Below, one piece after another: positions 1 through 7,917 of a stretch of DNA of 64,000 nt. Where the stretch lies: NCBI RefSeq assembly GCF_018780385.1, contig NZ_JADMJO010000025.1, forward strand, positions 73,994 through 137,993, in the 5' to 3' direction. Origin of the DNA: Hydrogenophaga sp. Its GTDB lineage: Bacteria; Pseudomonadota; Gammaproteobacteria; Burkholderiales; Burkholderiaceae_C. A program made the translations under genes and the position numbers. The notes beneath the pieces were generated by a model. It had not been told where the DNA came from. It did not search any database and worked only from the letters and a program-made list of their open reading frames with translations. Numbering within the stretch: position 1 is the first letter of the stretch; every line of letters starts with the position of its first letter.

Positions 1-201
1 CGATTCGTCGTAACGAACCGATGCGGGAGCTACGGTAGAGATCTTGGAGACGTCATCCTTCTTGAGGGCAAGAAGAGAGGTGACGCGCTTCGCATCGAGG
101 GACTTCCCGACACCCAGATGGAGGAAATCCTCCGGCACCGTGCCAAAGAGACCAAGGCCGCCAGCCTCTTTCGCTGCAGCCTGGAAGGATGCTTGCATCA
201 T
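1..201 (-). CDS. Small protein, N-terminal part only (runs off window)
   Basis: The reading frame is open from ATG 201 to the window edge, giving 67 residues that begin MMQASFQAAAKEAGG. An AGAGGA ribosome site lies just upstream. A second ATG follows immediately at 198. The segment around residues 37-62 (DAKRVTSLLALKKDDVSKI) is helical and charged and could belong to a helix-turn-helix fold. It vaguely recalls small Xre/ParS-like antitoxin-type proteins, but this is a weak impression. The C-terminus is missing, so function cannot be assigned. Downstream genes lie outside the window. Confidence 0.55.
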   Translation of the reverse strand, partial: MMQASFQAAAKEAGGLGLFGTVPEDFLHLGVGKSLDAKRVTSLLALKKDDVSKISTVAPASVRYDES

Positions 202-505
202 GAATGGAGTCCTCTAGAGATTGCGTCCGACCACGGATCAACCACGTTTGAACCATGTCATCCACAGATATTAGCAAATTGCTATAGCGTCCGCTATGCC
301 TCCCGTCTGGAAGCGGGGATTGGAGGAACAAGAGGAATGACTTGGTTGCCCGAGGGCCCGCAAGTTCACCCCGAAAGGCTGCACAGGAGCGCGCGTTCGC
401 ATGGGGCCAGCTCTGTACCTTTAGGGCTATTCTGCTCACCATGATCGACACCATCGACCCTCAGCACTCCCAAAGAGTCAAGCTGCCTCGCGTCAAGGGA
501 CCACC

Positions 506-913
506 GTGCTCTACCTGGACTACGACGGGGTGCTCCACCATGAGAACGTCCTCTGGCACCCGCGGCGTGTGGTTTATGCCGGACCGCCAGGGTTCGTGCT
601 GTTCGAGCACGCAGCCCTCCTCGACGAGCTGATGGCTCCTTACCCGCAGATGAGCATCGTTCCGAGCACCTCCTGGGTTCGCACGTATGGCTGCTATGGA
701 GCTGCGCAGCGCCTACCTGAAGGCCTTGGGCGCCGCGTGATCGGCGCCACTTTTCACAATCAAATGAACGAGCAGCTCCTTCTCATGAAGCCCAGGGGGA
801 AGCAAATGATCGAGGATGTTGCTCGCCGGCGTCCTATTGGTTGGCTGGCACTGGATGACACTGATGAGGGTTGGCCAGACCACCCCAGCGACCGCGTGAT
901 CGTGACGGACTAG
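506..913 (+). CDS. HAD-like phosphatase domain protein
   Basis: This 135-residue protein opens with LYLDYDGVLHH, which is HAD motif I (DxDGVL) at the extreme N-terminus. Near the C-terminus it has WLALDDTDEGW, which fits the acidic HAD motif IV. A short Ser-Thr segment (VPSTSW, about residue 52) is in the right place for motif II. The order and the compact size resemble the small HAD domains annotated in nucleic-acid repair or Swiss-army-knife contexts, so it probably hydrolyses a phosphate ester with Mg2+; the substrate is unknown. The start is GTG 506, placing motif I at residues 4-8 as is usual. No strong ribosome site is visible. It stands alone, with a further 260 bases before the next gene. 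Confidence 0.65.
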   Translation: MLYLDYDGVLHHENVLWHPRRVVYAGPPGFVLFEHAALLDELMAPYPQMSIVPSTSWVRTYGCYGAAQRLPEGLGRRVIGATFHNQMNEQLLLMKPRGKQMIEDVARRRPIGWLALDDTDEGWPDHPSDRVIVTD

Positions 914-1172
914 CATCGCGGGATCGCGTCGCCTGGAAATGCGGAGCGCATTGCCGCTGCTCTCCATCGGATGAAAGTGGAAGCGAGAGCCCATTCTTCA
1001 AGCCCGGCCTGGTGATCAAGGCCTGATCTTGCGCTGCACCAGCGCTCATAGTATCACTGTTGAAATGCGGCACGCATACACATATAATGTGTACCAGAGT
1101 CATTTAAAGGACCACGTTCGGCTCAGCGTGGCGCGGTAAACAGGCCGTGGAAATTAATCTGGAAGGCACTCC

Positions 1173-1382
1173 ATGAAGCAAGTACGTAAGCAACTCATCA
1201 TTCCTGAAGAGATGGACCGGAACCTTACCCAGATAGCTCTGGACAGCGGCACAACCGCTTCCGAGATCGTTCGAAAGGCCCTCACCCTGTATATGGTGGC
1301 GGTCGAGAAGAAGCGCGAGGGTATGAAGTTCGGGTTCGCGAAGCAGGCGGACCGCCTCGACACCGAGGTAATTGGACTATGA
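1173..1382 (+). CDS. Ribbon-helix-helix (CopG-like) DNA-binding protein
   Basis: A 69-residue protein. Its first part, KQLIIPEEMDRNLTQIALDS, is a beta strand followed by a helix, and TASEIVRKALTLYMV forms the second helix. This is the ribbon-helix-helix layout of CopG/MetJ/Arc repressors. Ribosome site GGAAGG lies 6 bases before ATG 1173. Such proteins are usually antitoxins, plasmid copy-number repressors or partition regulators. The next gene starts with the base after its stop codon (TGA then ATG), so the two are probably co-translated. The partner is a membrane protein and not a typical RelE or PIN toxin, so an antitoxin role is unproven. Confidence 0.7.
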   Translation: MKQVRKQLIIPEEMDRNLTQIALDSGTTASEIVRKALTLYMVAVEKKREGMKFGFAKQADRLDTEVIGL

Positions 1383-1703
1383 ATGACCCAGCAGACCCTC
1401 AACACTCAAACCCCTAACACCCTCGATCTCAATTCCATTCCAGGAAAAACGACCGTCACCTGGCAGTCGGACGAGACTCCCGAAGAGCGAAGTCACCGCC
1501 TGGCAAAAGATCATCGAGACCATCTCAATGCCATTGCATTGGGGTGGATCCTTGTACTGCTTGTTGGCGGCTTGGGAAGCGCGGCAGCGTATGCCGGCAT
1601 CACCGCTGACACCGATGGCGCTCGGTCCGCGGCCTGGACGGTCGTTGCTGCCACGATCGCCGCGGTGCCTAGCTTCTTCGCTGGCAGATGGAGCTCAAAG
1701 TAG
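1383..1703 (+). CDS. Small two-helix membrane protein
   Basis: A 106-residue protein with a hydrophilic, charged N-terminal half (about 1-48, including EERSHRLAKDHRDH) and two hydrophobic helices: LGWILVLLVGGLGSAAAYAG (about 53-72) and AAWTVVAATIAAVPSFFAG (about 82-101). A short soluble loop lies between them. I do not recognise the family. It begins directly after the stop of the ribbon-helix-helix gene, so the pair form an operon. A small membrane protein behind a small repressor is seen in some toxin-antitoxin and plasmid-maintenance modules, but nothing here identifies a toxin. Confidence 0.6.
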   Translation: MTQQTLNTQTPNTLDLNSIPGKTTVTWQSDETPEERSHRLAKDHRDHLNAIALGWILVLLVGGLGSAAAYAGITADTDGARSAAWTVVAATIAAVPSFFAGRWSSK

Positions 1704-1709
1704 CGCCAC

Positions 1710-2438
1710 TCAGTTTTCCTTGTCGTCTCTGTATCCGGGCGGAGCCTTGGCATCAATGGGGATGACCACCCCTGATACTGCCGTGCCAATACTAGAGATG
1801 GGTGCGGGAAACGGACGCCCGTTGGTGAGGAGCTTTTGCTTTCCTCCACTCACGTCCTTCGCCGCCTGTTTGGACGCGGCGTAGAGGTGGGTGACCAGGG
1901 GCACGGTATCTTTGGTGTTGCTCAGGACCCGCTCGGAAGGTTTCATCGTCCCTTTGGCGATGGCCTGGATTTCCTCGATCAGCGCGTTGGTCGATTGGAT
2001 CATTCCAATGTGCAGCGGGTGCTGCAGGTCGGCATCTTTTTTGGCCATCCCAAGACGATGCCGCACAAGCCCGGCCTCTTTGATGAATTCCTTGTCCGTG
2101 AGCCACTTGCCTAGTGCAAGGCCCGACGTGTAAGGCAAGACATCGGCTCACCCGCGGGCCGGATGAAATGACTCATTCCAAACGCGCAGCGCATGCTCAA
2201 ACTCTTGGAACCAGCTACTCCGCACGCCCCCATCCTGACCACCATCCCACGAAGAAGGCCCGAGCTGCATTGCTGGGGGCCGATTGGACACAGCTTGTTT
2301 TTCTTCCACCGGATCGAAGGCTGCAATCGGATCATCATTCCCGTTAGCGCATTTCAGAGTCCCGTGTGCTTCCCCCCGAGGAGTCGCAGCGTTCCTCATA
2401 TTTAGAACGTGGTTTGCAAATGGTTCTTTTGAGGTCAT
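1710..2438 (-). pseudogene. Hypothetical protein interrupted by an in-frame TGA
   Basis: Two open stretches on the minus strand share one frame and are separated by a single TGA at 2148-2150. The upstream part (ATG 2438, 96 residues) ends with FEHALRVWNESFHPARG. The downstream part (142 residues to 1710) continues LPYTSGLALGKWLTDKEF. Read through, they give a coherent protein of about 242 residues, mostly hydrophilic and helical, with no recognisable domain. The downstream part alone has only a TTG near its beginning (2138) or an internal ATG (MAKKDADL). A nonsense mutation (TGG to TGA) in one gene is the simplest reading. Two adjacent genes or a sequencing error are the alternatives. Confidence 0.5.
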
Positions 2439-2720
2439 TGCGCAATCACTTCATGCAAGTGAGGTTGCGAACAACGAATGCTGTCAACACACATGTTTTT
2501 TGAAATCTCTTCACGAGCCTGCATTTTTGAGCACCTAATTGTGGTGTGTCGTCGTCTGGGTTGGGCTACGATGATTTTCCTTAGATCGCGCAGCCATGAA
2601 GTAATGCCGCTTTTCCATGGTTCATGGCTTCAACGGTGTGGTCCGGAAAGATCATCGCTGGGCATTCGGCAGTCACCGATGCTGGTCAATGCCTTTACCT
2701 GTTTCAATCAGGGAGGCTGC

Positions 2721-3089
2721 ATGTCTGGAGGTAACTGGAAAGAAATGTATGCCGCTGCCGAAAGCGGTGATCTCCCGCTGGTCGAGTACTACGTGAAGCT
2801 GGGTGTCGACATCGACTACGCCCACCCTGAGTTTCTGTCGACCCCGCTGGTGGACACCATCCTCGCCAGGCAGGAAGAAGTTGCCGTCTACTTGCTCGAC
2901 GCTGGCGCCAACCCCTGTTTGCATTCTGAGTTCGATGCCATGACGCCTATACAAGCAGCGCGGCATGTTGGGCTGGTAAGTCTGGAGGCCAAGTTGATTG
3001 AACTCGGTGCCCCCGCGCTCCCGCCGTCGGAGGTGGAGAAGAGTTGGCTGGTCAGGATGTTTGGTCGTATCGCTGCGCGATCCCGATAG
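2721..3089 (+). CDS. Ankyrin-repeat protein
   Basis: I chose ATG 2721 because GGGAGG lies 4 bases upstream; an in-frame ATG further upstream (2478) would add 81 residues of poor quality. The 122-residue product contains about two to three ankyrin units: WKEMYAAAESGDLPLVEYYV, then STPLVDTILARQEEVAVYLL followed by DAGANP, then MTPIQAARHVGLVSLEAKLI. Ankyrin repeats mediate protein-protein contact; no catalytic domain is attached. It has no signal peptide, so it is probably cytoplasmic. Small solitary ankyrin proteins often act as immunity or adaptor proteins, but the neighbours give no support for any specific partner. Confidence 0.75.
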   Translation: MSGGNWKEMYAAAESGDLPLVEYYVKLGVDIDYAHPEFLSTPLVDTILARQEEVAVYLLDAGANPCLHSEFDAMTPIQAARHVGLVSLEAKLIELGAPALPPSEVEKSWLVRMFGRIAARSR

Positions 3090-3215
3090 GGCAAATCCCC
3101 GCGCAGAATCACTAGACCGAAATTCCAGTCCAGCAGTGGATTTCAGAGGTTCAACACGGTAGGTCGGGTTTCACCTGAATGCCTAAGACCACTGAGGCGA
3201 GTAGCTTGCGACTGT

Positions 3216-3500
3216 ATGCACCAAAACGAGTTCGATCCACTTGAGTTGCGCCGCTCGATGCGGCTTGCGCTTGACCTTGTGGCTGCTCACCGCATAGCCA
3301 AGGGCTTGACGATTGATCTGGAACGTATGACCGCCATCCGAGAGACATTGGAAGAACGGCTGACGCTCGCATTGGCTGAAATTGACATGGGATCGATGCC
3401 CTCGACCTGGTCATGGCAGAAAGCCGCAGAGACGCTTTCTGTCGAGATCGCTCTGCAGATCATTCGCGAACAAAGGAACGAACCTAAGGACCCTGTGTAA
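3216..3500 (+). CDS. Hypothetical protein, helical
   Basis: A 94-residue ORF that I do not recognise. It is rich in leucine, glutamate and arginine (LRRSMRLALDLVAAHRI, then LERMTAIRETLEERLTLALAE), so it is probably an all-helical soluble protein, possibly with a short coiled coil. The ribosome site before ATG 3216 is weak (GAGGCGAG about 15 bases upstream), so the start is uncertain. A strong hairpin follows the stop codon, which supports it being an expressed unit. Confidence 0.5.
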   Translation: MHQNEFDPLELRRSMRLALDLVAAHRIAKGLTIDLERMTAIRETLEERLTLALAEIDMGSMPSTWSWQKAAETLSVEIALQIIREQRNEPKDPV

Positions 3501-3510
3501 AGAGTCGGGT

Positions 3511-3565
3511 GAAAGTGGCGATGCGTTGCTCGGACATCGCCACTCTCATTTCAGTTCTGGTCTTT
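3511..3565 (+). terminator. Stem-loop downstream of the 3216-3500 gene
   Basis: A perfect 10-bp stem, AGTGGCGATG (3514-3523) with CATCGCCACT (3535-3544), has an 11-base loop. The downstream T-rich stretch (ctcatttcag...tctttt) is imperfect. It sits between two convergent genes and could terminate either one. Confidence 0.55.
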
Positions 3566-3609
3566 TAGATCGATCGGTCGCCAGACTAAAAGCCCCGCGC
3601 CCGAGGCAA

Positions 3610-4044
3610 TCAAAGTGCGGCATCCTTGATTTTCTTGAGTGAACGGACCTTCACTCGCACAGACGCGGGCTTGGCCGCGAACTCTCGCTCGACCTTGGTG
3701 AATGGATCGATACCGCGACGCTTTTTCTTCGCTGGGATGGCTTGAGTAGTGATCTTGAGCAGACCTGGCAGAGTGAATTCGCCCAAGCCTTTCTTGTTTA
3801 GAGAGGCGACCATTGTGGCTTCCAGCGCTGACATCACGGCTTTGACTGACTTGGGCTCGACGCCGGCCAAGTCTGCGAGGTGAGCTTGCAGCGTGGTCTT
3901 GTTGAAGACTGTTTTGATCGGCTTCAGTGGTGCAATAGCTGTGGCTGGCTTCTTCGCAGAAGCGGTCTTCTGGGAAGTCCCTACAGGCTTCTTCGATGTG
4001 GCAGATGCCTTTTTTGGGGTAGCGGGGGTTTTTGCAGTTGCCAT
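3610..4044 (-). CDS. HU-family DNA-binding protein with basic N-terminal tail
   Basis: A 144-residue protein. Residues 1-40 are a low-complexity Lys/Ala/Pro/Thr tail (MATAKTPATPKKASATSKKP) like the tails of histone H1. Residues 45-140 match the HU/IHF fold: FNKTTLQAHLADLAGVE, then VMSALEATMVASLNKKG, EFTLPGLLKI, and the arm region KKKRRGIDPFT, ending FAAKPASVRVKVRSLKKIK. It would bind and compact DNA as a dimer. Tailed HU proteins are typical of Burkholderiales and also occur on mobile elements. ATG 4044 has AGAACCACTCTCC upstream, which is a poor ribosome site. Its position beside a ParM-type segregation operon fits an element-encoded nucleoid protein. Confidence 0.85.
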   Translation of the reverse strand: MATAKTPATPKKASATSKKPVGTSQKTASAKKPATAIAPLKPIKTVFNKTTLQAHLADLAGVEPKSVKAVMSALEATMVASLNKKGLGEFTLPGLLKITTQAIPAKKKRRGIDPFTKVEREFAAKPASVRVKVRSLKKIKDAAL

Positions 4045-4699
4045 GGAGAGTGGTTCTTTCGAGTGATGTGAAGCGCAAAGCGCGCGACCCGATTGTATGA
4101 ACTCAAGTCATGGGCGAAATGCGCGCGCGTCACGAGTTTTGTCGTCTTGATCCACAGGGTCAGACCCGACGCATCGCACCTCGTTTTAATGTCACTTTGG
4201 CAGGGTTGGTCGCAAGCGATCACGGCATTGCGATGAGCTTGGCCGACCAACGAATTGCGGGTGGTCAAAAACGAACTGGTGGACTTTTCCTTCAATCGCG
4301 ACGCCCGGGAGAAGCTTGACTCTATCCGCTGGGAAGCGTTTGATGCCCAGCTAAAGGCGCGTCGCAGGGCGCCTTGAACACCTTGCAAGCCTGCGCACAC
4401 GCGGGGGCAGTGTGGTGAACATAGACACCAACCTGCTTCAAAACTCGGTAGTTATGAGCGGCGTTGACAAGGGCCTTATCAACTGCCCGCTGGCGCCAGA
4501 ACTGGCCGAAGCAGCCTAAAGAAGATCAGCCACCCAAAAACTGCTGATGTATCAGGTCGGTCGACAAACCCAGATCCTTTCGATTTTAAAGTAGGCGGTC
4601 AGTCTGATTTCCTCGGGTTACATGGTGCCAAGACATTAATGCACCTTCTTCCAAGTGATGAAGCGACCGTTTTTGAATGATTTGTCGCCGTTCGAGTGC
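4045..4699. other. Gap with short coding-like fragments
   Basis: There is no convincing full gene. A plus-strand frame at 4255-4377 would encode about 40 residues ending EAFDAQLKARRRAP. It looks coding by composition (RVVKNELVDFSFNRDAREKL) but lacks a clear start. A second short plus-strand frame ends SGVDKGLINCPLAPELAEAA before a TAA near 4519. Both may be remnants of larger element genes. I recognise neither. Confidence 0.35.
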
Positions 4700-4897
4700 T
4701 CATGGCCCCAATAACTGGTTATCGCGGCTGAACTCCTTCAAGAATTCTTGGGCGTTTGTGCGCGACATTCTTGATCGGACGTTAGAAAACACGAAACTGG
4801 TGGTCGCTCCCAGTCGGTTACCGAAGTGTAGCCGGCCTCGCACCCGCCCGGCCAACTGGAGTTGGCGTTCAGCTACGGTGAAGAAATGCCGTTTCAC
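4700..4897 (-). CDS. Small ORF overlapping the parR stop
   Basis: A 65-residue frame whose GTG start (4897) overlaps the TGA of the ParR-like gene in a GTGA arrangement, typical of translational coupling. The sequence is basic (KRHFFTVAERQLQLAGRV, then GRLHFGNRLGAT) with no recognisable domain, and has pI-raising Arg and Lys along its length. It may be a third component of the segregation operon, or a chance frame. Its only support is the overlap and a reasonable codon pattern. Confidence 0.4.
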   Translation of the reverse strand: MKRHFFTVAERQLQLAGRVRGRLHFGNRLGATTSFVFSNVRSRMSRTNAQEFLKEFSRDNQLLGP

Positions 4898-5283
4898 GAA
4901 GGTGAAGGCTCATCCATTGACTCATTGTTTAAATAACGTGGGTGGGAAGTTTTCTTCTTGCGCGGCCCCATCATTGCTGCCTCAATGTCGTTGCCGAAGG
5001 CAGTCGTGAAAGCTTGCTCAAGGACATCACGCTGCGATGGGAGCGCCACCGGCACACTTTCCAATTCTGCGGATCCGCGGCCGCCGACCGCTTCAACCGT
5101 TTTTGCATGAGTCGGTATCGCGCCAATGGTCATCAGGCCATTGCCCACCAGATAACCGATTCGAAGGAAGTAGGCGGCCTCCCGTGCTCTGGCACGAACA
5201 GGCATTCGCTCAAAATGGGAGCAGACATCACCCATACTCACGTCAAGCTGCACCTTTATTACCTGTCCAGTCGTTTTTTTCAT
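4894..5283 (-). CDS. ParR-like centromere-binding adaptor of an actin-type partition system
   Basis: A 129-residue protein starting 10 bases after the ParM-like stop, with AGGACA as ribosome site before ATG 5283. The N-terminal part, VIKVQLDVSMGDVCSHFE, then RAREAAYFLRIGYLVGN, has the strand-helix-helix order of ribbon-helix-helix adaptors such as ParR/StbB. The C-terminal tail is polar and probably disordered, ending PRKKKTSHPRYLNNESMDE; in this family the C-terminus contacts the ParM filament. In type II plasmid partition ParR binds centromere repeats and caps the filament. The assignment rests mainly on gene order and size, since ParR proteins are poorly conserved. Confidence 0.6.
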   Translation of the reverse strand: MKKTTGQVIKVQLDVSMGDVCSHFERMPVRARAREAAYFLRIGYLVGNGLMTIGAIPTHAKTVEAVGGRGSAELESVPVALPSQRDVLEQAFTTAFGNDIEAAMMGPRKKKTSHPRYLNNESMDEPSPS

Positions 5284-5292
5284 CTTGTCCTC

Positions 5293-6381
5293 TTAACGAA
5301 TTTGATCCGTTTTTTGAGGATGGTAGAGCTCTGCAGCGATCTGAAACCCACGCACGTTGGAGAAGATTGGATCCGGCTCCAGAACCATGCTGTGCCGCAA
5401 CTTCGGGTAGTTTTTGGCGATGAAATCGTGATAGACAGTTGCGCCACCGCCAGTCATCAAGATGGTCGAGAGGTTGTCTGTGTCCTCGACTTTGGCCAGC
5501 ATGGCTTGTACAGATTCGTAGAGCACTTCATCAACCGCGCTTTGATACTTGCGCATGTCGAACTCTCGTGCTCCAACGGTGAAGGTCGCCGCACGTCTTC
5601 GGATCGCTTCGTCAATCTGCTGAACGATATCAAAGCGTTCTTTCCAGTCTGGGTCAATCATATCTGCCACCGCATATGAGCAAGCTAGCATTGAACTGGG
5701 ATAGGCACCCGAACGCTCCCAGTTGGGAGTCCTGCCATGTGAGAGAAACCAGTCTAGGGTGCCACCGCCTGCGTCGACCACCAAGCTCCATGCTGGTTTG
5801 CTCGTGAAACCAGGATTCTCAACACCAAAGTTGAAGAGCGAGCCCCGGGGTTGCGGCATGACAGATGCACGGTTGACTGTGATGCGAAGCATGGACCCCT
5901 CACGACCCGGAGAGTTCACGAGGTGCTCCCCCCTGGCGCGCTCCTCAAGCGCCTCCGCCATCTCTCCATAGTTGTTCATTGGCAGCCCAAGTACCAAGTG
6001 GTCAATAACCAATTCCTGAGCTGCGCCTGCGTCTTTGGCCATGTAATACAGTGCACCTCGCATTAATGCGGTGTACTTTTTTGACATGCTGTACTCAGGA
6101 AGCACCTTGCGCGGATCCTTGCCAGAGCTGTGAAAAATTGCGTCACGACCAACGAAGTAGGAGATGCCTTCGATCTCGACAACACAGCCATCGCTGGCGA
6201 TTTCGACCGCACTCGTCGTCCGTTTATTGCTGGCCTGGCGAGGGGCGAGGGAGGGAAACATGTGAGCACTGATGAGGCTTTTCGACTCGAAGGACTTTCG
6301 ACCTGTCGTGTATTTCACATTGAAGTACCCCACATCGATCGCTCGGGCATCGACTTCCACGATTTTCATGTCACGTTGCAT
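5293..6381 (-). CDS. ParM/StbA-like actin-family segregation ATPase
   Basis: A 362-residue protein with the actin-fold ATPase motifs in order: phosphate-1 DVGYFNVKY (about 16-24), phosphate-2 VVDAGGGTLDWF (about 201-212), and the adenosine motif ILMTGGGATVYHDF (about 312-325). Length and motif spacing match ParM/AlfA-type plasmid segregation proteins (320-360 residues). It would polymerise with ATP into filaments that push sister plasmid copies apart. ATG 6381 has GGAGAG 5 bases upstream; a second ATG at 6369 (MKIVEVDARAID) is possible. It is the first gene of an operon with the ParR-like gene and a small coupled ORF. The centromere would be expected in the 150 bases upstream. Confidence 0.8.
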   Translation of the reverse strand: MQRDMKIVEVDARAIDVGYFNVKYTTGRKSFESKSLISAHMFPSLAPRQASNKRTTSAVEIASDGCVVEIEGISYFVGRDAIFHSSGKDPRKVLPEYSMSKKYTALMRGALYYMAKDAGAAQELVIDHLVLGLPMNNYGEMAEALEERARGEHLVNSPGREGSMLRITVNRASVMPQPRGSLFNFGVENPGFTSKPAWSLVVDAGGGTLDWFLSHGRTPNWERSGAYPSSMLACSYAVADMIDPDWKERFDIVQQIDEAIRRRAATFTVGAREFDMRKYQSAVDEVLYESVQAMLAKVEDTDNLSTILMTGGGATVYHDFIAKNYPKLRHSMVLEPDPIFSNVRGFQIAAELYHPQKTDQIR

Positions 6382-7917
6382 CTGAACTCTCCAGTTTGTT
6401 TGCCTGCACGACTATGTGCTGGAGGTAGTTTCCGGTGACTGCCTCTTGCTTGCAATTCAATCGGACCAGTTTTGACACCTTTTTTCGAGAGCCATTTTTT
6501 TCGGGCCCGTTAGAGGCCCGCCACGGCCTCGCTCAGGCTTATCCATGACCGACATCATCGTTGACGCCTCACAACGTCAAGCCCACAGCCCGTGGAGGGC
6601 CCGGGACCGGCCTAACATTCTCTCGGCTCAGCAGGGCCGCACAACCCAACGTGCTGTTCCACCGTGGAGATTCGGTAGTCCGACTCAGAAAGCTGGTCGC
6701 CTGAGGACGAAACTGGGCGGGCCCGGCGATAAACACAAACCGGTCGCCGCCAAGGACTGGGTTCTGGTTTTGGGCTAGCTGCAGCGCTTATTCACAGCCT
6801 TAAAAATTCTCGCTTTACAGGTTCGTTCCCAGACAGAGTGATGCATAAAGCCAGGAGACATGCGGCTTCCCGGGGGATCGCAAGCAGTGAAACACACAGT
6901 GAAACTAAATTTGGAACAGGATTGTGCCCTGTGAGAACGAGTTGCTAACACCAACTGGTCCGATCGGGTTGCCGTCTTCGGCTGGGCCGGTTATCTTTCG
7001 TTTGTGCATGTCCATGTGACATCTCAGAGTGGCAAGTCCCCTCCATTAACAGGTTGGTTAGCTCCATCCATCCTCCACCGTGAGGCCCCATGCTGCAAGC
7101 CTTGTGCATGTAGTAATACAGCGAGCCCTAAATGGCCCGTTCCCCGGTCCAATGTGGCCAGCAGCCGAGCCTTTGATGAGGAACGGAAGTGGTGAAGTCA
7201 TTGTTTTGACCTTGCCCACTAGCGACAAAACCCACGGCCTGCACAGGCCTACCTGCAAGCCTCATCCCCTGCGATGGCGTTTGTGTGGCCGCTTTCGCGG
7301 AATCGCTATCTCACGTACCACAACATGATTTTGATTGCCGGTCCTCTAGGGGTTCGGCTGCAAACGGGCGCTACCGCCTGACTCTTTAGTCGGGAGCCAG
7401 TAAGGCGTAATTCGGTATTTGCGGGACATAGATTGTTATTGGCGCCTCCGATCAAGTCCGGGGGTGAAGTGAGAGAGATTGGGTAGCGAACAGCTACTTC
7501 CTGGGTGGTCGCCCTCTCGACTCTGTGCGCTTGTAAGGGCGTGCGGTTAACCCTTCTCCACGCTCATCAGGGCGTTGAGTTGCCCTTGAAAGAGGGATCC
7601 ATGCAAGAAAGTTTTGCTGGGTAGGAGATGTTGCTAACGAACGTTTCAGATTTGACTTGGGAATGCTGTGCCTCTGGGCCTAAACAGGGGTGGATTGAAC
7701 AGGCGTGTACAGCGAAAGACGAGATTGCAATGTGCGGTTACACCCGGAGCACCGGAAAGCTGCTTTAGAGAGGTGAAAGGGCGCGTGCTGCGTAAGCGGG
7801 TCGCGAGTGGTTTGCAGGGTGCATAGGTGAGGCTCAAAGAAGTATTTTTTTGGTTGAGCTTAGAGCACACCGGGCCTTGAAAAAGTTGCTGTTTTTTATA
7901 TGGAAGGAATGAGTTTC
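6382..7917. other. Long gene-poor stretch between segregation operon and integrase
   Basis: About 1.5 kb without a convincing gene on either strand. Immediately upstream of parM the sequence contains two near-identical T-runs (TTTTTTCGAG near 6481 and TTTTTTCGGG near 6497), but I see no clear iteron array. A short plus-strand frame at 6545-6778 lacks a ribosome site and has poor composition. The region could hold a centromere, an attachment site or an origin. Nothing in it identifies which. Confidence 0.4.

Noticed and set aside
6545..6778. 77-residue ORF in the gene-free stretch
   Set aside because: Composition is low quality, there is no ribosome site, and it shares no family resemblance.
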